This document shows, piece by piece, positions 1-12,311 of a stretch of DNA of 64,000 bases. How positions within the stretch are numbered: position 1 is the stretch's first letter; each line of letters begins with the position of its first letter. The notes beneath the pieces are model-generated. The model did not search any database, was not told the DNA's origin, and was given only the letters and a program-made list of their open reading frames with translations. The stretch is from contig NC_079906.1 of assembly GCF_024868665.1 (NCBI RefSeq), positions 9,674,218 to 9,738,217 of the forward strand. The letters run 5' to 3'. The translations under genes and the position numbers were made by a program. This DNA is from Triplophysa rosa (Eukaryota; Chordata; Actinopteri; Cypriniformes; Nemacheilidae).

Positions 1-504
1 CGCTGCCCGCCGCTGCCTCTTTTTCTTCAGCCGAGCCACCCGCCTGGAGGTCGGCTGTAGAAAAGAGGCAAAAGGCACGGCTGGCTCTGGCTGGGACTCC
101 TCTGACGTGGACCCCCAGGACTCACGTCTTCCCCGCTTGCCACCAAGGCTCGCTGGTGGTGGAGAGGACGGTGTGGCGACGCCCACAACCCCGATCCTCA
201 GGGGACGACCCTCAGGGATCGCGACCAGCGGAGATGAGTAGGTGGGTTGAACTGAGACCCTGGACTCCGATCGATCCCCAGCATACAGCCATATCGCATC
301 AACGTCCAGCGGTCTCAGCGACCTCATCTCAGCACGCGAGAGTGGCTCCCTGAGACCGGGGTTGAACAGCGTCACCAACTCCTCCTCCCCGAACACCGTC
401 TCCTCTGCGACTTCGAGGAACCGGCCCGCGTAGTCATCTACGTCTCCGGTTCCCTGGCGAATGCCGCAGAGGAGACGAGCCTGGTCGGAGCGAACAGTGT
501 CCAT
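1..504 (-). CDS. Gag-like ORF of an LTR retrotransposon, cut by the window edge
   Basis: An uninterrupted minus-strand frame starts at the ATG at 504-502 and stays open for 168 codons to base 1, so its 3' end lies outside the window. It begins about 35 bp inside the LTR at 540-1105, where gag begins in LTR retrotransposons. The N-terminal part is acidic and mixes hydrophobic and charged residues; the last 40 or so residues are rich in Ser, Pro, Arg and Lys, ending in a basic run (RLKKKRQRR), as seen before nucleic-acid-binding tails of Gag. I see no CCHC zinc knuckle or protease motif in the visible part. The gag assignment is inferred from position and composition only. The element lies antisense inside the glt1d1 transcription unit. 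Confidence 0.6.
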   Translation of the reverse strand, partial: MDTVRSDQARLLCGIRQGTGDVDDYAGRFLEVAEETVFGEEELVTLFNPGLREPLSRAEMRSLRPLDVDAIWLYAGDRSESRVSVQPTYSSPLVAIPEGRPLRIGVVGVATPSSPPPASLGGKRGRRESWGSTSEESQPEPAVPFASFLQPTSRRVARLKKKRQRRAA

Positions 505-539
505 ACTGCTTGCTGGGTTCATTAGTGGCTTGTGTATTC

Positions 540-1105
540 TGTCACGGAATGCGTGGAGAAGAACCCAATTGCAGGCAGGCAGTGAAGGGGTTAACAAGCA
601 AGACTTTAATTTACACAAAAACAGAAACCAAAACACCCACAATGGGGAAACAACTAAACTGAGGCTAATACAATAAAACAAAAACTTCCCACGAGGGGGC
701 AAGACAAAACAAGGTCCAAATAATAAGAATAATATAATAACGAATACAAACACTAGACGGGGAGCAGGAACAGGAGCAAGGCACGAGACTGGGTAAGAAC
801 AGCACGTACAAGCCACATAGCACACATCGAACGAACTACACGAGCAACAAGACAATGAAACTAGAGGGCATTTTAAAGGAGAGACAAACGAAGGATAATG
901 ACACAGGGCAGGTGAGGGTAATCAGACACGGCAGGGAAACAATACAGGAAACGAGAGGGGCGGGGCCAATGACGAGACACTGGAAAGAACGCATATTATT
1001 GTCAAAAGGACAATAATATGTTTCTCTCCACACATAACCAAAGGGCTCCGTCCCGATCCTGCCACATGACTAGAAATTCATAAACAAGAAGGTAGGACCG
1101 TGACA
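540..1105 (-). mobile_element. LTR (5' LTR of the minus-strand element)
   Basis: A 566-bp unit starts TGTCACGG and ends CCGTGACA, a perfect 8-bp terminal inverted repeat with the TG..CA ends of LTRs. The stretch around 580-620 (AAGGGGTTAACAAGC followed by AGACTTTAAT) resembles the reverse complement of the LTRs at 18647-20600, so the two are probably one family. With the gag-like ORF to its left on the minus strand, this is the 5' LTR. The partner LTR and left TSD are outside the window. Confidence 0.75.
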
Positions 1106-1108
1106 AGA

Positions 1109-1334
1109 ACACTGTAAAAAATAATTAGTAAGATTTACTATTTTTTGTGTAAATTTGCGCAAAATTTGCAGTTATTTTAAGTCCATTTTACAAAAAAAAA
1201 CTTGACACAAAAAATTTAGTAAAATTAACTTTTTAAAAAATGTGTAAAAAAATGACAAAAAAAATTTCAGTAAAATTTAGTGCAAAACTTTACCCCCCCA
1301 AAAAGTAAATACTAAAGTAGTTTTTTACAGTGAA
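1109..1334. mobile_element. Short non-autonomous DNA element with CACTGTAAAA ends
   Basis: An A/T-rich stretch begins CACTGTAAAAAATA and ends TTTTTTACAGTG, so its termini are inverted repeats. It holds no coding frame. Such elements are common in fish genomes; the superfamily cannot be told from the ends alone. Confidence 0.5.
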
Positions 1335-1747
1335 GTTTTTAAAATAAAATACAGTAAAAAAGCAAAAAGAAGTATTTTATTTAATCTTGCTTGACCAATT
1401 TGCGTTGGCATTTTGTTGGTCATTACATGAAAAACATACTGTCCCAAAACATTTGAAGTGCATTAAACGCAAACCTCTGCATGCTTTACATTAATTTAAC
1501 ATTTATTATAAACTTTTGTGTAAAAAACACATTTGAAATGTGTGTTAGAAATGTAAAATAATATATTTTATTTTATTTATGTTCAAGATGGCACAATGCC
1601 ATTTGTTACCTTTGGTGTTTGCTTTTTAATTTTTAAGCTTTTTTTTTTTTTTTTTCGTTTTTCTACCATTGAAACTATTAATCGTTTGTGATTTTTTTTC
1701 CTCTTTGTAAATGTTTTTTGTTAAATGGTTGATTTTTTTCATTTCAG

Positions 1748-4700
1748 ATAGATCCGGTGTTTACCGCAGAGGTTGAGGAACGTGTTAAGAGGTAAACATC
1801 TTCATCTTCTTTACATCTGATCTGTTTCTGCTTTGAGCTCCATCTTTCACTCTCAGGAACTCTAATCTTCAAATCTCAGTTCTTTATTACTGCCACTACA
1901 GACTCGCACATGCTCACGTTTCTCTGGTTTTATGTAATTTGTGTATTTGTGTATGTGTGTAGATCTGCAGGAGTGTTTCTAGCAGATGAATTGAGTAAGG
2001 AGGAGCTGCATGCTGCTATGCAGAAATCATTTACTCTGGTAAACTCCTCTCTCTCAGAGGGAATGTCTGCTGCTATCTTAGAGGTTTGTAACATTATAAA
2101 CTTTTTACTTATAATACTATCAATTTATGTGCTTGGTTCCAGCTATTAAGCAGTTATATATTTTTAAAACAGTGTGGTCTAAAAGTCAGTAACAATTCAT
2201 GTAAATGCATTTTTTTCTATTTGTTTTCAATTTAATATTTTTTTCCCATTTATTTTGTTTTAGCATAGTAAACTGAGCAAATAGTTGACAAAAAATGTAA
2301 CATTTCTTTGTTCTGCTGAACACAAAAGAAGATATTTAGAAGAATGTCAGTAACCAAAGAGATCTCATGCCCCATTTACCCATAGTAGGGAAAATCAATT
2401 CTGTGGGAGTCAATGGGGGATGAGATCTGTTTGGTTACTTTCTTTTGTGTTCAGCAGAACAGAAATGTACACAGGTTTGGAACAATTTGAGGGTGAGTAA
2501 ATGATGACAGAATTTTCACTTTTGGGTGAAATATCCCTTTAATCTCTTTGTGCAGTGCCCATTACTGGATATCATATCATGGTCACAATATTATTGTTGG
2601 ACAGAATGCAGATCTAGTTAATCTGTCCTCACACTGACCAGATTAGTTCAACCCACAGTGGGATTAAAGTGCTAAATGGCTGTTATCATAATTTCATTGA
2701 TAAATTCACATATTTTCTTTTTCCCACGTATATTTATTTCTTTATTTAGAACAAAATATATATATAAAACAGACACACACAGAGTCTATGTTGGCGTGTA
2801 ACAAAAACAAAATACATAAAACATTAAATCACAAGAATCTGCAACAAAATTGAAGTAAATCCGAAACGGAGCAGGATGAAGCAAAAGATTATTAATTTCC
2901 TGCCCCATTTTACACATCCACATAGTTCCAATACCTATCCAAAAATTATATATACTGTATATTGACTTATTATTCAATATATGTCTTGACCTATATAATA
3001 TTGCTATAATCTTTGCCAATTTTGCTTTAACGTGTTTTATTTGAGGTTTCCAGTTCATTTTGTGGTCTAAGATCACACCCAAAAACTTATATTCATATAC
3101 TCTTTCAATACTTATGTTATTAATTTTCAATTCTAATTTTGAACTTGTTTTAGGAATTCCAAATAACATGATCTTTGTTTTACTTATATTTAACGACAAT
3201 TTATCTACATCAAACCATTTCTTTAATTTATTCAATTCCGTTGTGACCACCTCTAAAATCTCTTGTACATCATCCCCAACACAAAAAATGTTTGTATCAT
3301 CAGCAAATAAAATAAATTTTAATATATTTGATACACATGTCATTAATATAAATTATAAACAATTTTGGACCTAAGACCGATCCCTGCGGAACACCACATG
3401 TTATTTTCATATATGAAGATTTAAATTCACCAATCTGTACAAATTGCTGCCTCTCTTTTAGATAACTACTCACCCAGTCCAAACCCACCCCTCTAATACC
3501 ATACCTCTCTAGTTTATACAAAAGAATATCATGATTTTTAGTGTTGAAAGCTTTCTTTTCTTTCATTTGTAATTTCTTCAATAAATTCCATCAATGCCTG
3601 AGATGTTGATCTATTAGTACAAAAACCATATTGACTGTCATCTAAAAGATTGTTTCTTTCAATGAAATTGTCCAGTCTTTCTGTAAATAATTTTTCTAGG
3701 ATTTTTTAAAACTGGGGAAGTATAGAAACAGGTGTATAGTTTGTGAATTGATGTTCACAAGCCTAGACCAAGCCTAGATTACACTTGTATCGAGAAACAA
3801 TAAAAAATAATAAAATCAATCCAAAGTAAAAGCACTGTGAGCTACTGTTGTTTTCAACATTTCAACAATTTTACTTTTCAGTAAACGGGTGTACACGCAA
3901 TGCTAAATTCATAGGTTTAAACTCAGGGAACACACATACTGATTAAATACCTTGAATGCACTTTAGCTTTGAATGAAGCATTTGTCAAATGAGTACATGT
4001 AAATACAATGTCCACAAGACCAAATAATGTTAATGTATTTGAATCTGTCGTCTTTAGGCAATGGATTTAGGTTTGCCTGTTTTAGCGAGGGATATTCCAG
4101 GAAACGCTGCAATAATCAAGCATGAGGTCACAGGTCTGCTGTACACCACCCCTCAGGTAATATTTTTAATTGTTTGGATTATTGAACACAGCTTAATTCT
4201 TTATATTGAAATCATATCACAGCACTTTTCATAAAACATTTGTATAAAGATGTCTCCAAGAGAAAATAACATTGCATTGAAAATACAGCTCCTGAGGTTA
4301 ATTTGAAGGTTTCCGTTAAAGGACCAGTCTGTGAAATTTAGAGGCATCTAGCAGTGAGGTTGCAAATGCCTTTGGAAGCACTGACACAGAACTAAGATGT
4401 CACTTTTTCGCTTCCTTGCCGAAGGAGATAACTTATTTACAAAATGTGCTCTGAACAGTTTGTCCGTTTAGGGCTACTGTAGAAACAACATGGTGAATTC
4501 CATGTAAGGTGTATGTAGATCGAAATAGCTCATTCTAAAGTAAAAACATAACGCTTCATTATGTAAGGTCTTTATTCACCTCTGAATGCATATTTATGTA
4601 TGTTATATGGCATTTCTGTCAATAGATCCTCCTTAATCTTACACACTGGTCCTTGAACATAAAAATCGACTACATATTTCAATAAAGTATACCAGTATAA

Positions 4701-5059
4701 GTATACATTAAATACATTAAGTATTTAATGTATACTTATACTGGTATACTTTATTGAAATATGTAGTCGATTATGTAGTCGATGACAGAGCAACCTCTTG
4801 CAGATATTATAGATTTTCTTGGTTCCCTTATAGACAGATCTGCTATTGCTTTTGAGCAATAGCAGCCTATGAGATAAGCATATTAAATAGATGGTTGAAA
4901 TTGTTCAGAAGAGCAGATTGGATTGCTCTATATAAAGAGCAGGGATAGAAGTTCTGTAGTTGCATAGTTCGCGCGTAATTGGATGCTTGAACATTTGGAG
5001 TTTACTCGCTTCATTCGCGCGTGAAATTCACTTCACAACAGACGCGAATTCTCCTGTCT

Positions 5060-5100
<41 letters not shown>

Positions 5101-7950
5101 CTCAAATTGAGTAAAGATCATTTTTTTACAATTTACCAGATTGTCCGACCTCCTCACTCACTTTCTTCCAAGCAAGATCCTTTTTATTCCTGTTTCGATA
5201 AAAGTAAGATGTATCGTACAGCTCCGGGTATCCACATACAGCGACAATGATTTTGTCCTTCATTGTTGTTTCGGATTTCTGCCTCCGCTCGCTACGTCAT
5301 AATAACGTCACTACTAGAGCAAGATCCTGATTGGTTAACGCGGCGTAAATTTTCGCCAAAGTTCAGATTTTTCAACTCGCGTGATTCGAGTCAAACGCCC
5401 GAAACGCTCAATTTGCGCCACGTCATTCGCGCGAATCGCACCGCAGGATGTCCTATCGCGTCTTTGCATTAACTTCACATGTAAATCACTCGCGCTTAAT
5501 GCTTCATTCGCGTTTGGTGGGAACGCAGCATTAGAGTCACCTACACTGACCTTTGACCAATAACCAAAACACCTGTTGCATAACAAACCACAATCTCTGC
5601 GTAGGTTACTGTGCTACTTTTGAGATTTAATTGTAGCTGTTAAATGCACATCTATGCTATTGCTTTCCTCAGTCAATGAACATTAGGCTAAGTGTGAAAG
5701 TGATCCACAAATAAACATTCTGTCATCATTTACTCAGCCTCTTGTCATTTCAAACCTGTATGACTTTCTTTCTAATGCAGAACACAAAAGAAGATATTCT
5801 AAAGAAAATTGGTCACCGAACAGCACTGGTCACCATTCACTTCTATTGTATGGACACAAAACCAATGTAATTCAATGGGGGCCAGTTACCAACATTCTTC
5901 AAAATATCTTCTTTTGTGTTCTGTGGAAGAAAGAAAGTCATATAGGTTTAAAATGACAAGAGGGTGAGTAAATGATGATATTTTGGGTGAACTATCACTT
6001 TAACATTAAAGAGTCAGATAATCAGTATATTAACTGTCAACATTCATGTGGATCATGTCGATCCGCTAAGCCACTTATCAGTCTAATAACTGTTAAACTT
6101 TTGTTTGTGACTAAATCAAATCAGCATAGAGGGATTTTTCCCGACAAAGATTTATCTGATGACTTTGAACCCTGTACAGCATCTGTGTGCTGTTCTAAGC
6201 CCTGACCTCTGACTTTATAAGTGGCTAAGTTAGAGCTTTAGAGCTCTTCCACCATATAACATCCAAAAAAAACATGATGATTAGTTATGTGGTTGATTCA
6301 ACTAAAGCAGGAAAAGTCTTATTCGCTGTTTTTCATTTAAAATATTACATGATTATATATATTTAGGTGATAATGTATAACCAGACTGACACTATAGGAC
6401 CCTGAAGAGCTTTATTTTGCAGTTAATGACCAACTACATTGCATTAACCCCTTTTACATTTACATTCCAATCCAAAGTGACTTACAAGTAGGAGAGCATA
6501 TAAACATTTTGTCAACACGCTAAACAGTACCGTTAGTTTACAAGGCCATGCTAGGAGGATTAAAGCTGGAGTAAGCAAGGGAGAGAATGAACAATATCTT
6601 TTTTTAGACACAAGACATAGACAGTTACTTGTTAGTCAGTTAAATCCGGAACATGTATGTTTTGAGCTGGGGTTTTTTTTTAAGTACTACACAGCTACTT
6701 ATAAAATGTGCAAAGAGATGAAGATACATGGAACTATAGTTAAAATAATAAAAACGAAAAAACACGGTGTGATATGACATGAAACTTATTTTTATTGTAA
6801 AAAATAGCAGCAGTTAACGAATCAGAATCAAGTATTTCCGAGAGTCATGTTTGAGCATGTCCATAAATGATCAGTGTTCCAAACATTATCCCCACTTTAC
6901 CTTGATTTGCAATGGTAATATTATTATTTGTTATTTAAGTCACTGGGTTGGATTTCATGTGAAATGTCAGTTTCACGTCATTTGACTTAAAAAGAAAATG
7001 TACTGTAAAGGTATAGAAATAGATAGTTTTATGTTTTAAACATTAATGGCAATAGAGAGCCAATGGATTGCAGCTATAGTGTAGGAATCTGCTTTAGGAA
7101 GGCACACACCTACCCACCAGGCCACATCGCCACATGTCATTTACACTCTGGTTTCATCATATTATTGGATCGAGGTCAGAGGCTCCATGTTGTGGACGAC
7201 ACCTTTATATGACACACGAGCTGCATCACTTGATTTTTTTCCTTCTGGTTTCTGTTCCCCTGCTGAGTTGAAAGCAAACCTGATACCCTGTCTATCACAT
7301 CAGAGGGAAACCTGGCAGCTGATGGTGTTTTAAATCAGATTAAAAGGAGAAAAATCACACATGCTTTTAAAATGGCTATTGAGATTCATGGTGTTTGCAT
7401 CTCATCGATGTTAGAAATGTATTTAAAACTAAATATTAGTTTGGAAAAAAATAATCGGGGGAAAGATATATTTTTATAGATATTTATTGATTCGTCAACT
7501 AACTTTCTTCTGAAGAACACAAAAGAAGATATTTTGAAAAATGTTGGTAATCAAACAACAGCGAGACCCATTGACTTCGAATGTATGGACACAAAACCAC
7601 TGCAAGTGAATTGGTGCCACAGTTGTTCGGTTAACAACATTCTTTAAAATATCTTCTTTTGTGTTCTGCAGAAGAAAGAAAGTCATACCGGTTTGAAATG
7701 ACAAGAGGGTGAGTAAATGATGACAGAATTTTCATTTGTAGGTAAACAAATGAATGAAATGGTTATCGCCCTTAAAACACAGTTCTTGTTCTTACTTTCA
7801 CAGGAATTTGTAAGCATGTCCAAAAAGCTTTTGGAGGATCTTGAGCTCCAGGAACGAGTGGTGAGAAATGAAAAGAATTACATTAAAACATGTCACAACC
7901 TGATGGAGGAGAGAACAACCTATCAGCACCTGGTGGAGTCTCTTCATTGA
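1748..7950 (+). CDS. glt1d1: Glycosyltransferase 1 domain-containing protein 1, last four coding exons
   Basis: Four exons with AG..GT borders join in frame: 1748-1791, 1963-2083, 4058-4156 and 7804-7950 (TGA). They encode the C-terminal 136 residues; earlier exons lie left of the window. The peptide runs [15 protein letters not shown], then a segment containing [19 protein letters not shown], then [20 protein letters not shown], which I recognise as the C-terminal half of GLT1D1. The family is a GT-B, GT4-like glycosyltransferase; substrate and product are poorly known. The EX7E signature of retaining GT4 enzymes is intact ([10 protein letters not shown]), its second Glu falling at the end of exon 2. 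The conserved IPGNAA..KH..TGLL nucleotide-sugar region is also intact. Introns carry a LINE fragment, Angel-like elements and a long palindrome, but the exons show no damage. Neighbour: a convergent TMEM132-family gene. Confidence 0.93.
2300..2542. mobile_element. Angel-like palindromic DNA element (partial)
   Basis: Two arms carry inverted copies of the GAACACAAAAGAAGATATTT motif around a short centre, and the right end reads GGGTGAAATATCCCTTTAA. This is the layout of the palindromic cyprinid element known from zebrafish as Angel (TTAA-type ends). The left terminus is eroded. It lies in a glt1d1 intron. Confidence 0.7.
2786..3720 (-). mobile_element. Non-LTR retrotransposon fragment, reverse transcriptase palm region
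   Basis: Minus-strand translation gives two overlapping frames of a LINE reverse transcriptase: 3581-3300 contains [19 protein letters not shown] and [10 protein letters not shown], and 3343-2786 contains the catalytic FADDTN box followed by LNISKTK. The frame shift between them and the degraded upstream part (3600-3720) show it is dead. GVPQGS..GP and FADD are shared by the L2, CR1 and Jockey/I groups, so the clade is not fixed. It lies antisense in a glt1d1 intron. Confidence 0.8.
4319..4655. mobile_element. Short inverted-terminal DNA element (AAAGGACCAGT ends)
   Basis: The left end TTAAAGGACCAGTCTGTGAA and the right end CTTACACACTGGTCCTT are inverted copies of each other. The interior has no frame. 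Probably a TTAA-targeting non-autonomous element. Confidence 0.5.
4665..4771. repeat. Perfect inverted repeat, 51-bp arms with 5-bp loop
   Basis: Bases 4665-4715 are the exact reverse complement of 4721-4771, separated only by ATTAA at 4716-4720. No mismatch is visible. The last bases are partly repeated again just outside (TATGTAGTCGAT near 4772-4783). It lies in the last intron of glt1d1. Confidence 0.95.
4955..5540. mobile_element. CG-rich non-autonomous element with embedded (TA)n
   Basis: This block differs sharply from its A/T-rich surroundings, being dense in CGCGCGAA, TTCGCGC and ACGCGAA motifs on both flanks. It holds a (TA)n microsatellite at about 5069-5099. The ends resemble common fish Harbinger-type non-autonomous elements (inferred; no clean TSD seen). 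Short open frames across it are not credible genes. Confidence 0.45.
5697..6003. mobile_element. Angel-like palindromic DNA element
   Basis: A near full-length copy: the left arm carries ATTCTGTCATCATTTACTCA and AACACAAAAGAAGATATTCT, the centre ATTCACTTCTATTGTATGGA, and the right arm is the inverse, ending GGTGAACTATCACTTTAA. It is intronic in glt1d1. Confidence 0.8.
6004..7487 (+). other. glt1d1 intron sequence without a recognised gene
   Basis: Nothing coding is visible. A degraded repeat at about 6450-6650 contains CCAATCCAAAGTGACTTACA, a motif common in dispersed fish repeats. The rest is unremarkable intron. Confidence 0.5.
7488..7745. mobile_element. Angel-like palindromic DNA element, next to the last glt1d1 exon
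   Basis: It shows the same inverted GAACACAAAAGAAGATATTT arms and AATGTATGGACACAAAACCA centre as the other copies. It ends about 58 bp before the acceptor of the final glt1d1 exon (7804), so the branch-point region lies just outside it. Confidence 0.75.
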
Positions 7951-8459
7951 CGACACGATGGGATCAATGTTTGTCTCAGGTCTTTTGCAACTTTGAGAAC
8001 TCTTCATTTAGAGATCATGAATGGACAAATGCGTTCTTGTAGTTGAAATGCAAACCTTAAGACCACTAGGACATCAGTGGTCTTTATCTCTGGAATAAGA
8101 TAAACAGAGGGAAAAAATGTGGTTTATAGGAATGATTGCATAGGTTTTTATTATTTATGCTGCATCAGAAATGACAAAACTGTTATTGTACATTTACTGT
8201 AGTAAAATTGGATATTTAGGAATAGGATATTGTCAGTGGCATTTATAAGGTCAGACCAGAGAAACAAAGGGAAGCATTGCTGGTATTTTATGTCAGTTGA
8301 TTCAGTTGCCAAAACCTGGTACTTTCGGTACTATTTTAATCTTCTTATATAAATACAGTACATGTTATGGTTATCATTATTGACCCTTTCTTAAGTACAG
8401 ACTGAACCTCTGATTCTGTGAAAACAGATTATTATTATGTGCTAATTTTGTTTGCTTTA

Positions 8460-8684
8460 AATAAAGACATATGATTACTTTGCTGAACACATTTAACCAT
8501 TTTACTTTATATGAAAATGTTTATGTTTAGGGATTGAGGTCAAAAGATAAGTTTGTGTTTAAAGTATTTATTCTGTTAATTGCATGTAGCTAAGAATTTA
8601 TGTCTTTATCTTAAGCAAGAATGTTTCATCCTTGCTGTATCTCTGTTTTATTTCTTATACTGCACAATGCAGTATAAGAATAAA
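8460..8684 (+). promoter_or_regulatory. glt1d1: glt1d1 polyadenylation signals
   Basis: AATAAA hexamers occur at 8460-8465 and 8679-8684, about 510 and 730 bp after the stop codon. The second is followed by a GT-rich stretch (TGTGCCAAGTGTTGC). No other gene start lies between, so these are the best 3'-end signals for glt1d1. Confidence 0.55.
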
Positions 8685-9054
8685 CTTTTGTATAAGAATG
8701 TGCCAAGTGTTGCTATTGTTATTGCCCATACCGAGCGTTAAAGAGTATCTATTACAATGTCCTCGAAATTGCAATTCATGCAGTGTGTAATGTTGCTGTG
8801 TGTGAATGTAAGTAGCCTGCAAAGTTGTAAAGCTGAAAGTGAATGAATAACAAAGTTATTGGCTTGGGAAAAAAAGGAGTCGACTCTGAATGATTTGCGT
8901 CACTCTGTGCAACGCCCGCCTACATTTCGTTTGCAACACTGCGAAGCTGTGTGCGGTAGACCAATCACAGCAGACTAGACCATCTGATCATAGTAGGCTG
9001 ACAGAAAGGAGGGGATTAGACAGATGAATCGCCGAACGAATCATTTGAGAGTCA

Positions 9055-11560
9055 GTCAGAATCAGAAGGAGCTTTATTGTGTTGTTTACACACACAAGGA
9101 ATTTGACTTGGCGACAAGAGCTTAGTGCAGAGGAAAGTGAACACATGGTGCAAACAGTGAAAATATACATTAAGATATTTTAAAGAGAAATTAAATAGAA
9201 AAAAATAATGCACTGAAAAAATATAGACAAAAAACAACATATCATTTTTTAAAAGAATGTACAGATGTGTTATTTACAGGTTTAACCTATTGTTTCTTAC
9301 AATGTACAGTTTCCAGATGCTATGTGCAAGTGTGCAATGTGATGGACAGTGGGGTAGTAAGAGCTTTTAATTGTTCAGGCTGAGTATAGCCTGCGGGAAA
9401 AACTGTTCTTGTGTCTGGCTGTTCTGGTGGTCAGTGCTCTGTAGCGCCGGCCAGGTGGCAACAGTTCGAAGAGGGGGTGAGTGGGGTCCAAAATGATTTT
9501 CTTAGCCATTTTTCTCTTTCTGGAAGTGTAAAGATCTTGGAGGTTGGGCAGGGGGGCACCAATAATCCTCTCAGCAGTTCTGACTGTTCGTTGTAGTCTC
9601 TTAATATCTGATTTAGTAGCTGAACCAAACCAGACAGTTATGGATGAGCACAGAACAGACTCGATGATGGCCGAGTAGAACTGTGTGAGCAGCTCCTGTG
9701 GCATGTTGAATTTCCTCAGCTGGCGAAGGAAGAACAACCTCTGCTGGGCTTTTTTAGCGATAGAGTCTATGTGAGTGTCCCACTTGAGGTCCTGAGAGAT
9801 GGTAGTGCCCAGGAACCTGAATGACTCTACTGCAGCCACAGTGTTGTTCATGATGGTGAGTCATGAACATGACTCACCATCATGCTGGGAGTGCAGGGGG
9901 GTTCTCCTGAAGTCCACGATCATCTCTACTGTTCTGAGCTTGTTGAGCTCCAGGTTGTTGTGATTGCACCAGACAGCCAGCTCTGCAACTTTCTGTCTGT
10001 AGGCAGACTCGTCTCTATTGTGGATTAGGCCGATGATGGTAGTGTCATCTGCAAATTTCAGGAGCTTGACAGAGGAGTCTTTTGCAGTGCAATCGTTTGT
10101 ATACAGGGAGAAGAGCAGTGGGGAGAGCACGCATCCCTGAGGGGCACCAGTGCTGATTGTGAGAGTCGCGGATGTGAGTTTACCACTAGTTGCTGCCTGT
10201 CTGTTAGGAAGTTAGTGATCCATTGACAGATTGGGGTGGGCACGGAGAGCTGGGTCAGTTTGTCTGAGAGAAGGTCAGGCATGATGGAATTAAAGGCCGA
10301 ACTGAAGTCCACAAATTAGATCCTTGCGTAATTCCCAGGTCTGTCAAGGTGTTGTAGAACATAATGCAGCCCCATGTTGACTGCATCATCAACAGACCTG
10401 TTTGCTCTGTAGGCAAACTGAAGAGGATCCAGCAAGGGTCCAGTGATGTCCTTCAGGTAGGACCAGTCTCTCAAACGACTTCATAACCACAAACGTGAGA
10501 GCGACAGGTCTGTAGTCGTTAAGTCCAGTGATTTTGGATTTTTTGGGGACTGGAAGGATAGTGGAGGGTTTGAAGCAGTGGGGAACTTCACACAGCTCCA
10601 GAGATCTGTTGAAGATCTGTGTGAAGATGGGGGCCAGTTGGTTAGCGCAGACTTTTAAACAGGCAAGTGAAACACCGTCTGGGCCTGGAGCTTTCTTGGT
10701 CTTCTGCTTCTTGAAGACCCGGTTCACATCCTCTACAGGTAGAATGGTGGGGGAGGCAGGAGGGGGGGGGGTTGCATGTGTGAAGTGCAGATCAGAGCAG
10801 GTGTGCAGTGTGAGTCTGGTCTTTTCAAATCGGCAGTAAAACACATTCAGATCGTCAGCCAGTTATTGATTCTCCACAGACTGTGGGGGTGGTGTCTTGT
10901 ACTTGGTGATGTTCTTCAGACCAGTCCATACTGACGCCGGGTCGTTGACCGAAAACAGTTTTTAGTCTTTTTAGCCACTCTGATTTCCTTTGTTAGTCTG
11001 TTCCTGGCCTGGTTGTACAAGATTTTATCCCCACTTTTGTAAGCATCCTCTTTGGTGTGACGAAGCTGTATAGTTTTCCAGTAAACCATGGTTTATCATT
11101 ATTAAATTACAAGAATGTCCTGATAGGAATGCACATATCCTCACAGAAACTGATATATGAAGTCACAGTCCCTGTGAGCTCGTCCAGATCGGTGGCTGCA
11201 GCTTCAAAGACACTCCAATCAGTGCAGTCGAAACAGGGTTGTAAATCCTGCTCTGCTTCATTAGTCCATCTTTTTACAGTCTTTGTTACAGGTTTAGCTG
11301 TTTTCAGTTTCCCCAAAGCTGCTCGTGGGACACAGTGATATGCATCCTTAATAGTAGTGTAACAGTGATCCAATATATTCCTGTCTCTGGTGGGACATGT
11401 AATGTGCTGTTTGTATTTTGGCATTTCACAAGAGAGATTTGCTTTGTTAAAATCGCAGAGGATGATTAAAACAGAGTCTGGATACTTTTGCTCAATTTCT
11501 GTTATTTGTTCGGCCAGTCAAGAAGTAAGCTAATAATAACTTCTATTATTAGAAAATGAA
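9055..11560 (-). mobile_element. L2/CR1-type LINE, 5'-truncated and frameshifted
   Basis: On the minus strand the order of a LINE is readable in pieces. The endonuclease-RT linker (11424-11107) has PTRDRNILDHCYTTIKDAYH. RT fingers follow (10844-10389; KKAPGPDGVSLACLKVC, NDYRPVALT). The palm is at 10312-9861 with FADDTTI, and the thumb/C-terminal part at 9851-9375 with FLGTTISQDLKWDTHI and LPPGRRYR. The 3' end near 9055 carries the mirror of AATCAGAAGGAGCTTTATTG, typical of fish LINE tails. At least four frame breaks make it inactive. Missing upstream endonuclease indicates 5' truncation. The clade (L2, CR1 or Rex1-like) needs a phylogeny. Confidence 0.88.
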
Positions 11561-12311
11561 TGTGTTTTTACAACTTGTTGTTGGACACTCCATAAACCAA
11601 AGCAGAACCTTAAAAATCACAAAATATTTACTCTTTAAGGATACAGTGAACTGTGATAAAAGTGTGAACTGCAACTCATCCTGCATTTTTTTTTTACTAT
11701 AGATGCAATGCATTATACAGATGTGCATTCATATTTTGTTGTTTTTGTAAATGAAAATTGTCAACACTTGCACTAACAAGTGTGTTAAAACTGACTCTGG
11801 GCTCTTTTGACCTTAGCTGTATAGACAATTTCAGCGGCAACAACATTAACAAATGTTATGTGGCCCGAACTTAACTTCCGGTAGACCTCCACAAAGAATC
11901 AATAACTGTTGAGTAGTTTGAATTTAATTTAATACAATGAATATACAATGAAATATTAATACAAATAAATAATAAATCAAATTATAACCAAACACAGACC
12001 GAAGTTAACTTAGGGCCAGGCACGTACATCCATACAGTAGGCACAGTTTATACTGTGATCAATAATTGATCTAACAGCACAAACAACGTGGCCTTATAAT
12101 GTTTTGTGGCTTTTTAATGGAAAACTAAATTCTAGTTTATGCATACAAATGCGGGCAAAAAATATGGCAAAATATCATACAAAGTGAACTTTAATCTGTA
12201 CATCCCATGTGTTTTTGTATAAAAAAATGGAAGGATTATGTAATAAACTGTAGATTATGACTGTTATTACAGTGGATTATAGTTTGTGTCATCCAATTGT
12301 CAAACTGACGA
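11561..12311. other. Intergenic gap between convergent genes
   Basis: An A/T-rich stretch between the LINE and the TMEM132 3' end. I see no frame, structured RNA or clear repeat. Confidence 0.5.

Noticed and set aside
7717..7950. 77-codon single-frame reading of the last glt1d1 exon with an upstream ATG
   Set aside because: The upstream part lies in an Angel-like element and intron; the exon starts at the acceptor at 7804.
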